A stretch of DNA of 64,000 nucleotides, taken from NCBI GenBank assembly GCA_964036155.1, contig OZ038422.1, positions 26,745,201 to 26,809,200 of the forward strand. The letters run 5' to 3'. Within the stretch, counting starts at the first letter, position 1; each line of letters starts with the position of its first letter. Made by a program: the position numbers and the translations under genes. This document shows positions 1 to 18,024 of the stretch, one piece after another. The notes under the pieces were generated by a model. It made no database searches and was not told the origin of the DNA. It worked only from the letters and a program-made list of their open reading frames with translations. Source of the DNA: Diploscapter coronatus. Lineage: Eukaryota > Nematoda > Chromadorea > Rhabditida > Rhabditidae.

Positions 1-45
1 TGAGGTTTTATTCGTTTAATTTTCGAAAAAAAAAACTTTTAATAG

Positions 46-3338
<3,293 letters not shown>

Positions 3339-4917
3339 GACCTGGAAGACCTGAATTGGCACTTGAACACGTAAAGTACAGTAACCCAATTCAAACAATC
3401 ATTCATAATATGTATCTATGAAGCGATGAAACGATTTCCACTGAATGTTCGAGACTTTTAGAGTATATCAACTAAAAGCGGCAATTTTTCTTTCTTTGTT
3501 TTATTTATATCCACTACGCATTTTTGTCCAAGTCCTTTAATGATTCTTAGCCTTCAGCCCATATAAAAAGTAACAACAACAACATTTTGATTGTTTGTCT
3601 GTCATTTCTGTGATGATCAAGTATATAACTTTTCGCTGATCGCTTTGCATTTTATTCTAATTTTATCTTTATTTCAAATTTGTGCCTTTTAAATTCAAGC
3701 AATCCTCTAGGAAACGCTCAAACAAATAAACATACACACAGACTTTGTAGCGATGAATCCTCTAATTTCTATTGTAGCATGACACTCTTCATTCATTGGA
3801 TTATCCTTATTACGTGATGATTGAATAAATTGATTTGAGAAGGCAAGATTTCATAAACCCAATTATCCCCTTTGAAAAGCGGGATATGCTTGAATAAACA
3901 GTCGATCAAATCCGAGATTTTCTTTTTGTCACACGCGTATTTTCAATGTTTTCTTTGAATACGTGGTGTAAATCATGTAAACTCATTTGTGGGCTGGCAA
4001 AATGTATGTAGAATTCGAAAAGATAGGCCAGAAGAAATGTGATTACGAATTGTGTGCAGCGCCTTCCCATCCCGACTTTTTTCCTTTTAAGGATAAACCC
4101 CACATTGTTCTTCCCTAAGGGACTTCAGAATCTCGTGACGATGTCTTTGCTAATGAACCCACCTCCCCACTTCTCTTTAGTTCTTTACTTAACCTCCATT
4201 AACTTTAAACTATGTGGGCGGCTAAAAGCACTAAAAGCAATAACAAATATTTCTCGCAGTTATCATTCCATTTCAGGTCAAAATAAGCGTTCATCGGCTA
4301 TGCATACCAACGCGGACATAAAAATAACAATGAAAACGCACGACAATTAGTATTATAGAGTACCAGCCACAGGCTCCTAGAAAAAGACCGGTTTTTCTAA
4401 GAAATAGTATGAGGAGGCAAGAGAAGAGGAAACCGGCGTCTTTTTCTACGAGCCAGTATCACGTAATAAAAGGTAGTTTCATAAATCATTTGGAGATATT
4501 CGACATATCCTGGACCTGCAAATATGGACCTTGCTCGAAAAATCACATAATTTTGGAAAAGTATGCTATACTGGCGTGAGTAAACTACAGTAATTCGTTT
4601 ATAGACAAACGTCACCTTTTCATAATTCATGTACGTTTCTTTCATAATCTCTACACGGAAGTCATTGTGAATCCTCAGATTCTTCGGTCCCGCCTCTCTA
4701 ACTTATCCCTTCCCTTGTCTTGCATTCTTAGTGGGCGTGGTCTGGGAGAAGCTGATGGTCCCTCTTTTTGCCTTAAAAGGCCTCAGGCTTCATTCGCATT
4801 CGAATCAGCCCTTCCTGCTTAAATTTGTCCATTTTAGACTCGATTTTTGCATCGTCATTTAATTGACCTAAAAATTGTAGTTTCCTCTCGACTTGAGCCC
4901 CATTCGTCACACACAAA
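3339..4917. other. Intergenic spacer, LRRFIP to pdf-1
   Basis: No frame here joins into a credible gene. AATAAA-like signals near 3724 and 3823 could end the LRRFIP transcript. The distal part is the presumed pdf-1 promoter; no sharp TATA box was recognised. Confidence 0.5.
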
Positions 4918-6371
4918 ATGAACCGTCTCCTGGTGTCACTGCTGGCCTTCATTGCTCTCTGCGTCCTCACCTCAGCCAGTCCCCTTCTCTATAGGCCACA
5001 GGTAAGGGATTTCATATATCCATTTTATACCCGGATTTAGACCATTGATAAAAGTAGTACGGCATAAGCTAGTGATATTTGTGTATATTTTAGCATATTT
5101 TACCGCACAACCTTTATTATTTGCCCGAATATACCTATATCTGAACCTGATTTAGTATATCTGACCAACTAGTTTAGTGAACGAGCAGTCAACCTCTATT
5201 GAATTTGGCAGTCAACTCTATCAATGCCTTCCTATCATCCGAGTTCAGGCTTTGTTGTCTGTTACTTGAGAAAATTCAATGCTTCCCCTCTCTGCTCCGA
5301 GCCCTAATTCGCTGAATTCGAATATCTCCGTTCCTATCGCGCAATTTTATACGAAAATATAAAGGTCATCTTCACGGAATTTCCATTATTTTAGCCTTTT
5401 GTCAACTATCTTTGAGCCCGAATTTTAAACGCAGAAAAAATGAGCAAAATGCAGCAATTTGAAGTTTGCAAGTTATGAGCTAATGAAGTATAAATAATGT
5501 GTAGTTTTATGTGGGTCACACACACACACACGCGAACGCACTTGAACCATTAGGAGATTAAAAAATTGCGCGGGGCTAAGCTTAGAAACTCGTTACTTAT
5601 GTGCGAGTCTGATGACATAATTACAAGCCCTAAAGCAAGGTACCTAACTTATCTATGCATTGCTCTAAATAAAGAGACCTTTTCAGCAGAATTTCGGTTT
5701 AAGGAAAAACAAAATGCCAAACACCATCAATTTTTCGTGCGCGCTGACAAGATCATTATTCTTTATCAACGAATTGAATTGAATGGATTAGGTTATGCAT
5801 GAGGACATATGAATTCGGACCCAAAACAAGTAAAAAAGAAGTCAAAATATCAACATCATGCATCAAAAGTTCCGATCTTTATCTTCTTATTCGAATAAAA
5901 TAAAGTTTCGAGTTTGAAATGCTAAGTTTGGTCTAAAAATAACAGAAAATTTTCATTGCATCATCCTTCAACTTCAATCTCACATGCCATGTTTGGCCTC
6001 TCGAAAAAATCCTTTCTTCTAGAAAATCTGCCAAAATTCTTTTTGTTCCCAGAAAATAAGTGAGTGAAAGGGCTGAGTTGAAATCCCACATGTTCATGAC
6101 GGGATTTCGAATGTTTTAACTTACCGAAAATAAAATAATTTTGTTAAAATTTAGGTATTTGACGATGTTCGATTCGAGAAGAGAAGTAATGCAGAGCTAG
6201 TTAATGGGTATTTTGATGAGGATCAGCTTTTTCCAATAAGTTTTCGAATTTAGACTAATCGGTATGGATTTGGGACGATTGAATTCAGTTGGAAAACGGT
6301 CGAATGCTGAACTAGTGAATGGACTTTTGGGAATGGATCTCAGCCGATTGAACTCTGCTGGAAGGAGATAA
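4918..6371 (+). CDS. pdf-1: PDF-1 pigment-dispersing-factor neuropeptide precursor
   Basis: Three exons (4918-5001, 6155-6207, 6254-6371) encode 84 residues. Exon 1 is a signal peptide (MNRLLVSLLAFIALCVL) with predicted cleavage near TSA-SP. After a KR site come two peptides: SNAELVNGLIGMDLGRLNSV then G-KR, and SNAELVNGLLGMDLSRLNSA then G-RR-stop. Each ends in Gly before a dibasic site, so both should be C-terminally amidated. This is the two-peptide architecture of C. elegans PDF-1 (PDF-1a and PDF-1b), ligands of the secretin-type receptor PDFR-1 that acts in locomotion, arousal and mate searching. The second intron is only 46 bases and splits the Gly codon inside the first peptide. The first intron is 1.15 kb. 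Length, peptide order and ending all fit the family. Confidence 0.96.
5517..5531. repeat. Short (CA)n microsatellite
   Basis: About seven CA units followed by CGCG, inside the first pdf-1 intron. Confidence 0.8.
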
Positions 6372-7945
6372 ACGATTAATATGGATATATGAAATCCCTT
6401 ATCCATATTCCCAAAAAAATCCCCCCTTTGCCCGTGCCGGTGCTCTGTTCAATTCATCTGATTTTGATTCTGCCTGATCACCTTCAATCGAACTTCTCAA
6501 ATTACCCTCCAATTCGATTTTGATTGTATATGTTTATAGTTTATCGTTAAATGAATCATGTAGCCTTCTAAATATTTGCCTGAGCTTTAAACAATATACT
6601 ACATTGATTGAGATATAGTGCAGTAAGATGTGCCCCTAAATCACTTTTTGTCTCTGACTTTGATTTGAAATTTGATTTTACAATTATTTGAATCTCTCGT
6701 CCACAATCAAAAATTGCACACATAAATCTAGTGATCCTGTTTGTTTTTGTCGATTTGTTTTCGTTTTCATCAAAAAATCACAAAGTTTTTAAACATTTCC
6801 CCAAGTTTTCATATATCGAGAAGGCATTTGCGGCCAAATGTTGTGATAGTAAAGAAAAAACATAGAAAAACGACAAATTGTGCAGAAAAGACGGATTTGT
6901 TATGTTGACTTGTACGTATAATGCGTTGATGCATTGTGTATTTGAACGCATTTGACATGGATTTTATACTGAAAAATAACAATAATAATGGCCAATTTCT
7001 GTGATCTTGTGATATTCTGTGCGTTATCTGACGATTTCATCGTTGAGTTTAAAATGGCAGGCAAATGTTTCGTGAAGATTAGCTTCGTTTGGATTTTCGA
7101 GGAAGGCAAAATTTTCGACAACAAGTCAAATCTTCGTGTGGGAAAATGGAGATTATCATTGGGGGAAAATTTATTGATGCGGAAACTCGCTTCTGGTGAA
7201 ATTCTGCAAAAATAGTCCAAATGTGCAATTTGATAAGCAATTGAATCAATTTATTTCTGATTCCGATCCCAGGAAAATCGGCGAAAGTGTCGAATTTCTA
7301 AACATTGCCCTCTGAACACTTGTCTGCTTCATGTGTCAATTATATCGAGAATAGTTAGAATCGGACCATTTTTCATCGAATAAAACTCGCAAGAAAAATA
7401 ATGATTGAGGAGACTAGAGGGAACGTTTTAAAGTCGGGAATTTGGGGCATATGTTTACCGCTCCCAACAGTTGGTCTTCATTAGAAGAAAAAGTTCCAGA
7501 AAAAGTTGCAATCACAGAGTATAACACGTCAAATATATTCATCTTAAGCTCAACTTAAAGACTAAAAATAAGGCTCCATATATCCTCAGGAGGTGCTTAT
7601 TTACCTGATCTTCATCAGTGAGTCATCTAAATCCGTTGGTTGTCAGAAATGACCCCTGAATCTCTCGCTATTCCTCGTTCGCTTGTTGTTGCCTCTCTTT
7701 GCAATTGAGGCTGTAACATATTTCTCCTGGCTCTTCTGTTTCTGCTAGGGGAAGAGATCGAATGATTTGATTCGTCTGTCCGTCTGCCCGTCTGGCTTTT
7801 GCTCCATCACAGGCCCTATAAATTGGCCCTCTCCTCGCCAGCCATCAGAGTCGTTTCACTTCAGCTCAACAACATATGCGCTCGCAACTTTCCGATTTCC
7901 CTCCCAACTTGCTTAAAATTTCTAATTTCGAAATTTTAGGTAACC
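6372..7945. other. Intergenic spacer, pdf-1 to FAR gene
   Basis: No supportable gene. The 75- and 106-codon frames near 6900-7220 overlap on opposite strands and have no family features. The right end is the FAR promoter with a TATA box. A TGATCTTCA motif copy lies near 7607. Confidence 0.5.
7817..7822 (+). promoter_or_regulatory. TATA box of the FAR gene
   Basis: A TATAAA lies 129 bases before the FAR start codon, in the context GCCCTATAAATTGGCC, followed about 30-40 bases later by TCAGAGTCGTTTCACTTCAG, a plausible start region. FAR genes are highly expressed, which fits a strong core promoter. Confidence 0.6.
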
Positions 7946-9385
7946 ATGTTGTGCCGAGTCGTCGTGTCGCTTGCGCTCTTCGCAGCCGCCTTCTCCCTGC
8001 CTCTCGAAGGAGCCCCAGAGAAATTCGAGGATATCCCCGCTGAGTACAAAAGTAGGTCATCAAAAGTTGTGTAAAAATTAAATCTTCTAAAATTGCCTTA
8101 CAAATTCTAAAAAAAAATCCTGAAGAAGAGTAGTAATTTGTCCAACAAATAAAAAAAAAATCTTTATTTTTCAGCCATGATCCCCGAAGAAGTAGCCACG
8201 CACTTGAAGAGCATCACTCCTGGTACGGTATTCATAGTTGTTTGAGCTTCAGTTAACTCTGAAAGTTGAAATGCTTTAACCCAGTGCTAAAGCTGACTGA
8301 GTTTAAGGATCAACCTGGAAAAGTAGTTGCATCGTTGTAGCGAAATAGTAAAGGAAGAGAATGTTTTCACTAACAAGTCCTATACTATTTCGCATGCAAG
8401 ATGCTACGGCGCAACTACCTGTCCAAATTGGCAATTTAAGGCAATAAATTTGAATACTGATATGATTGCAGAAGAGAAGGCAGTCCTGAAGGAGCTGGCG
8501 AAGAACTACAAGGACTACAAGGATGAGAACGACTTCCTCGAGGCCATCAAGGCCAAGTCCCCCTCCCTCTACGAAAAGTCCAAGAAGCTCCACGACTTCA
8601 TCAAGGCCAAGGTCGACAAACTCGGCAAGGACGCTAAGGAGTTCGTGACTAAGGTTCGAAAACTAGGGAATATTACCGTAGCTTTTAAAACAATAATGAA
8701 GATTACTAGCTTTTCGGGGGAAAACAAAATGATTATTGTAGTTCTAATTGAAGAAACTCAGTTTAAAAATGAAATTGTAGCAATTCAATTTGATGAAATG
8801 ACTAGCGTGATAAAATACGACGAAAATTAGCCTATAACTTTCATATAAAAAGAAAACGTTATTGTAACTAAATTTAGAAAAAGAAAAAAAAAAGTGACTG
8901 TATCGGCGTTTCTAAAGATTCGATTGTAGGTGCTGGCCGACGGCCGCAAGCTGCACGCCGACTTCCTGGCCGGCAACAAGCCCAGTCTGGATGACCTGAA
9001 GACCATCGCCAAGAAGCATCTCGACGCATTCAACAAACTCTCCGATGAGTCCAAGCAGGAGTTCGAACGGGAGTTCCCCATCACCACCTCTGTCTTCAAG
9101 AGTAAGCAAATCCTATCGCCGACTAAAAACGATAGCCCTATCGAATGATTAGAAATAAGCTATGAAAAATGTGAACCTATCAGTAGCGGATAACTTTAAA
9201 AAAAAATAATAACAATAATAATAAAACAATTTTGGGATGAATTGAACAAAAAGATTTTAAAAAATCAGTAATCTATTTAAAATGATGATGGTCATTTGTG
9301 ATTTTCAGAATTGGTAAAAATGATAATTTAAAAATTTGCAGATGACAAGATCAAGGCCCTGATCGACAAATACGTCCAGAACTAA
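7946..9385 (+). CDS. far: FAR: nematode fatty-acid- and retinol-binding protein
   Basis: Five exons (7946-8051, 8175-8222, 8472-8653, 8930-9101, 9342-9385) encode 183 residues, the usual FAR length. A signal peptide (MLCRVVVSLALFAAAFSLPL) is followed by the all-helical FAR domain: IPAEYKTMIPEEVATHLKSI, then PEEKAVLKELAKNYKDYK, a Lys-rich helix with SLYEKSKKLHDFIKAKVDKL, and KLHADFLAGNKPSLDDLK. The protein should be secreted to body fluid or the surface and carry fatty acids and retinoids, as known for nematode FARs. The sequence lies closest to the FAR-1/FAR-2 type as I remember it, but I cannot choose between the paralogs. TATA box upstream, AATAAA 98 bases after the stop. Codons in the exons are C-ending, as in highly expressed nematode genes. 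Confidence 0.96.
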
Positions 9386-12126
9386 GAACAGAGCAAAGGC
9401 CGGTCCTAAGCTCCATCCAAAATTTAGTCACTATCACCTTATCATAGATCAATCAATTCACTGAATCTCTTTATTATTTATGAATAAAGATTTTTTAAAG
9501 ATAGCTTATCACAAACTGGATTACAATCTGCCATTGCATTCTCTAAGAGATATCCAATTTTAGCGTTATCCTTATCCTTATATTCTCATTTATCTCTTTC
9601 CTTTATCTACTATATATGCTTTCTTTCTTCCAACTGTCATACATCACTTTCTCCATCTCTCTCAATTATTCTCAGGTTTTCTTCCAGAATTTATGAAAGC
9701 CCTCTTATCTCATAGTCGAATCAAAATTCATCGAATTCCAACAGTTTTGTGTGTGTTTATTTGGCCTAGATATGCCTGTTGTAGTTTGTGGATTTCATAT
9801 ATCCACCCTGTCATGGCTCAGGGGGATTTCATATACCCGATCCTGATCCGGTCAGTGCTCGTTTCTGCCTTCAAGAGTGCCGCCAATTCTTGCCCGCTCT
9901 CGATTTCAGTCTTTCGTCGCGCAATTTCTTTGATCTCTTTGTTTTGCCTCGGCTTTTCCCTTTCAGGCTTCTCATATTCTGTTTGCATTTTCGTCCAAAT
10001 CTCATTCCATCATCATTTTATCATTTTCACACTTTCTAAAAGAATGATAGAAAAGGCGTGTCCGCACTTCGCACGTTTTCCGACCAAAATGACCTTCGCA
10101 TTTCACAATTTCGTCATTTAGGCCTGCCCACAGGTATCGAAAAATCGTACCTGAACCTGTATTAAAATCAGACTTCTTATTTTTTGCCTATCTATCCATG
10201 AACAGATATAAACCTTCGTCCTTGTTTACCCGTCTTCTCCCATAGTTAGTGAAAATTTCGTACCTGAGCCATACCTGCGATCACCCCCCTGGGGTGTCAT
10301 TCTCTCTTCCAACTTGTATAAGTGACCAGGTATTGTATTTGTATAGGATGCTCTCTTCTATTTCTCCATTCTCTTCGCTTTTTGAGTTGAGTTCTCCATT
10401 CGCTTCCAAATATTGACATACAAGCCCCGTCTCTCTTCACTCAGCTCGCTTTGTCTCAGTCCATCATCTTTTCTACAGCAAGAATGTGTAGTGACCGATA
10501 TATTGATTTCTTTACAATCTGTCGAAAAAAAAAAAACCTCCAACTTTCTGTGGTTCTATTTTCCCCTTGAATAATTTATCAAAGATCACCTGTTGTTTGC
10601 AAAAATCATTTTTCTCCTCTTACACTATCTTTAAACCTAGTGGATTTTCCAAATTTATGGTTATCTTTGGCGAACTTTACAGGAAACCTTTTCCATTCTG
10701 CCAAAATGTCGTTTGTTCTACCCCAAATGGCAGGGTTTTCTTGATGTGCCGACAGATCTTTCCTCTCCCTACTCTTCCATTCACCTGCTTACCTTTCCTC
10801 TTCCCTTTAGCACCTCCATTTACGGTTTTCCTTTCCCTAATTCACCTAATCTTCTACCCCATTCCCACCTCCTTCCTTTACCTCATTATTTCCCTCTTCT
10901 CGTTTATAATTCAGTGAGAATCGTTTTTCACAAGGGAAAAGTCTATATAGCCTTAAATTTAAGGCTGAGAAGTCTATACTGAAAGTTGATCCATCTCAAT
11001 TAATTTAGTCCAGGAACAGGTCCCCAATTTCCCATTTTTTCCAGATCCGTTCCCCTATGCTCATTTTCTGCTGTATATGAGCACACCTGCCTAATGCATC
11101 TGTATGTCTGGGATCTCATAAATCCCTCCATCTCTAATCCTCTCCCATTGAATCAGCCATATTCTGCCCATTTCGGTCATTACCCCAGTCTGTCCCTTTT
11201 CCGTTCCAACCAACCGTTCTTTTTCTGTCTTTCCAGCCAAAAATGTTCCAAGTTGGGTAAAATATGTAATGCGTCACACGTATTTTTGACCTTGTAAGGG
11301 GGTATTCTTCACGATTCTTCCCTTAACATTACACTTCACTTTCATTGTTTTCCACTCTCAAATTCATCGATTTCTCGCAAAATTCCCCTGTCGATCAATG
11401 AGTGTCTCTAAGTTTTTCTTGTCTTCAATGGAAAGGGCTTTATGCCTCACCTATGCAAACATACGACTTGACATCTAGTGTTTTACACAGGCAAATAAGT
11501 GAGCTAACTAATTGCTAGGGTATTTCATAATCCAAAAGCATTTCATATATCCCGTTTTATCCCGTAAATCCTGGGCTCTTGACCTGACAGAATCTGGATA
11601 TGCATGCGTATTCATTCGTTTTTATTATTGCATGAACAGTCTCTCCAACCGGGTGTCCAGCCCTGTTGTGTCCTTTATTTTCCTATCTTTTGTGCTGCAG
11701 TACCCTCTACAAGGTCACTTCCCTTCCCATTTTCTTCCCTCTCTCTCTCGTTCTTTCATTCAACCTTACTTTATTTATACTACACGCCTATTTCTCACGC
11801 AATAATAATTCGCCTAAATAGTAAATATTTCAGATCTTTATATTTTCATGGAAACCCTTATGATCTGAGGAAGTTCAAATAGTAAGTTTACGACATTTAA
11901 AATTGCGTTCCCCCTCAGGACAACATTAAACAAATAAGGCTCCTCGTCTCGTAGAGAAATGATAAACTGATAGGCTCTTTCTTATAGTCATTGATAAGAA
12001 ATCATTCTGCCTGCCTGTCATTCTCATTTCTCATCTCTAGATCTATATTTTCCATTTAAATTACTTAAAAAATGGACGAAGAAGTAGGGGATTTTCTTGA
12101 TTTTTAAAGTTGATCTTCATCTCTAG
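9386..12126. other. Intergenic spacer, pyrimidine-rich
   Basis: About 2.7 kb of T- and C-rich sequence. The long frames here (for example 9693-10121) come from low stop density in pyrimidine-rich DNA and show no domain, splice logic or codon bias. Copies of the GGATTTCATATATCC motif occur at about 9790, 9826 and 11545. A possible tiny upstream exon ATGGACGAAGAA (12072-12083) with a 43-base intron precedes the FERM gene. Confidence 0.5.
9483..9488 (+). terminator. Poly(A) signal of the FAR gene
   Basis: AATAAA 98 bases after the FAR stop codon, followed by a T-rich stretch. Confidence 0.7.
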
Positions 12127-15403
<3,277 letters not shown>

Positions 15404-16257
15404 TTTTTCCTGAATCTAATGTTTGCTAGTCTTTTTCCTGTAATTTAAAACTTGATTGATCTACCCTGTGGCATTAATTTTGTAGAGAAACGTCTAAAGC
15501 ACAGAATCATTTTTAGTGAATCATCAAAATGCTATTATGTCAAAAGAATTCTCTGAGAACTAATCAATTTCATCTCAAACTCGGTTTTTCATATCAAGAT
15601 TTCGTCATTCACTTTTATTTATTTCGAAAATTGTATATTTCATCGAACAATGATTAAATTATTATGGGATTAACTTTTATTATTATTAGCACAAAATGGT
15701 CAAAACTTAAGGCACAACAATAATCATATTCTGCATGTCGAAAATATAAGGCATGAATGGTGAAAGATGATAATAGAGCAAAGATATTGTAATTGTCAAG
15801 GCAGAATTATTGAATGCACATTGCAGATGAATTTTAAAGTTATTTTTAAAAAATGGAATTCTGGTCTATTTTTGCTGGAAATTATGAGATTTGTTTGGTG
15901 CAATTTTGTTGAAAATTTAAAAATTCTAGCTGTGAGACGGGTTGATAGGTGCGCAGAAAGCCTCACTCGTCATAGGACGGTTCCTAAAATTTTCTCTATC
16001 ATTCCTAAGTTTCGAAGTTTTAAAGTTAATGGAAAGAAACTCAGAGTGGTAATTTAGATTTTAATGGGTGTATCATCAAACTAAGGCCAAATTATTATTA
16101 TTCTAAGCTGTAGCTGTGCATATGTCTTTAAATTTTCTAAAATTCATGCATTTCACACAAATCTTGTATGATGATCTTACAAAATTCGTCCCTCCACCCG
16201 TCTTATCACCTATCATTAGAGTTAAAATTAGGCAAATTACAGTAATCCTTATTACTC
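15404..16257. other. Convergent spacer, FERM gene to LIM gene
   Basis: 3' flanks of two convergent genes, AT-rich. Nothing coding seen; the 96-codon frame at 15767-16057 lacks splice or family support. Confidence 0.5.
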
Positions 16258-16768
16258 TTACGTTTGCTTCTGCCCACCAAATCTCTCTCCGGAATCTGTC
16301 GTCAAGCAACCGGCGCCCAACCCAAAGCCAACTCCCTTCGGTCCGAAGTTACGTCCGTGGCACTGAAAATGAAGATCAGCTTTCGGTTAGAACTTTTACT
16401 TTAAGCATTTTCAGAGATTAATAAAAGTGGTACGATAAATATCAGGTATAAACCCGTGATAGTTTAAAACAACTATCTGTGGTGATCAGACCTAAACAGC
16501 TTTTCAGCCGGAATGAAACATTTTAGGAGAAGGGGTGCGCTAGACAAAATTTTTCCACAGAAAAGTGATACATAAGAAGGTACACGTGAGAAGTTTAGCT
16601 GAAAGTTTAACTTGGAACTATGCATGAAAATTTCGGTTTAAACCCCGCCTAGGTTTGGTGATAATTTTTTCGTACTACTCTATTAATTACCCAATTTTAC
16701 CTGTTTGCAGAAAAGCTTGTCCTCGTGAGGCGCGACATTCGTCGATTCCAGCAGCTTATTGCACATAT
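16258..16768 (-). other. mlp-1: LIM gene alternative 3' half B
   Basis: Exons 16701-16768 and 16258-16362. The intron lies inside the second zinc knuckle, unlike half A where that knuckle is in one exon. Stop TAA at 16258, immediately at a GTAAG sequence. Confidence 0.85.
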
Positions 16769-18024
16769 CTATATTTTGGATTTAAACTATTCTAATTCAA
16801 GTCGATTTTTGCTAAACCGGGCAGACGCACATATGCACAGCTTACATGGTGAATTTTACAACTTAACGGGTGCATTTCCACAAATAATTAGAGACGCAAA
16901 GACAAGCATGCAGAAAAGAAGACAGAGACAAACATTTAAGCCTTACGTCATATCGACTTCCCTATTGCCGAATTGTTCACCGGTGTCCATTGTTAATGAG
17001 CCTGTACATGGAAAAAATATGACAGAAAGTAAATTGGAAAAATACCCGCTCCGATTCCGAATCCAATGCCCTTAGGTCCGTACTTCCGACAGTGACATTG
17101 CTTACAGTACAGTTCAGCCTGATGCTCGTTGCAGGTCATCGAATCCAGAAGCTTATTGCACATCGCTAAAAACACCGACAAAACTCGGAATCTGACACAG
17201 ACAAATTGATTGTTTTTCCGCATTTCATTATTGCTCAATCCTTCTTTCCTTCAAATTCCACTTTTCTTCTTCGACTTTCATCTGTCAGAGGTAGCGCTGC
17301 TGATGACAAACAAAGAAGCGATGAAGAAATTGTCCGCCTCAGGGCAAAGTCTCACAACTTTAGAAATTCGGAAATTGATGGAGTTTTGAAGTCTTATGAG
17401 TCAATCCAAGGCCAGCTGCATCTTATTTAGCGTATTTTTCGCCGGATGAGTTCGCGCGGCAGTCACTCGAGCGTAATTTTACACAAGTCTTAGACAGCAT
17501 ATGGTAGAGGGTCTTTACTCTGACTCTAGATCGATTCCTAACTAACTTTAGCGAAATTTAGGTAAAAATGAACTGAGCAAAGCCCGCGCGCTCGCGGCAC
17601 TAAGTCAACAAAACAAGGCAACGAGGCTGTCTTCGTGGAAAACGAAGGTGGGAGGGCTCATTGAAAGAAGAATGCTTGACTTGAGACGCTGATTGAAGAA
17701 AAAGAGAATCGATTGGGATTTAAGCGAAATATGATAAGGTGATAGGCCAGCTGCTCAAAACAACGTCAAAAACACTTAAAACGCATGACAAATGGAAAAT
17801 ACACCCGGTTTAAAGACATGACAAAATCTGCCCGATTTAAATCAAATACATAAAAAAAACACTTACTGCATTTGAAGCAGAACCTAAAATTTATTGATTT
17901 TCCAAGAATTATATAAAATACAGTACTTGTGCCATTTGTATCCCCCAGCGCACATCTCCTCAGCTGCGTACACCGATTTTCCGCACTTGGGACATTTCGG
18001 GTGCTCGATTGGTTTGAACGGCAT
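16258..18024 (-). CDS. mlp-1: MLP/CSRP single-LIM muscle protein with alternative 3' halves
   Basis: Common exons 17927-18024 and 17867-17883 start [20 protein letters not shown] and run to WHKFCFKC. The second exon is only 17 bases and joins in frame only with the donor at CACAA/GTAC. Two downstream sets can follow. Set A (17046-17165 plus 16943-17001) gives [38 protein letters not shown] and the end REVDMT. Set B (16701-16768 plus 16258-16362) gives [38 protein letters not shown] and the end FGGQKQT. Each product (97 or 95 residues) is one LIM domain plus the Gly-rich tail of CSRP/MLP proteins, which act at muscle attachment and Z-disc-like structures. All eight zinc ligands are visible in both. 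The long intron 17166-17866 separates common from variable exons. Confidence 0.92.
16943..17165 (-). other. mlp-1: LIM gene alternative 3' half A
   Basis: Exons 17046-17165 and 16943-17001, joined by the 44-base intron 17002-17045, with their own stop TAA at 16943. They begin in the same phase as half B and code for the same half of the LIM domain. Confidence 0.85.

Noticed and set aside
9693..10121. 142-codon plus-strand frame in the FAR-FERM spacer
   Set aside because: Lies in pyrimidine-rich DNA that lacks stops; overlapping frames equally open; no domain, no splice context.
12072..12083. Tiny upstream exon MDEE for the FERM gene
   Set aside because: Phase-consistent, but the start at 12127 better matches the EPB41L5 N-terminus and follows a likely trans-splice acceptor; left as an alternative.
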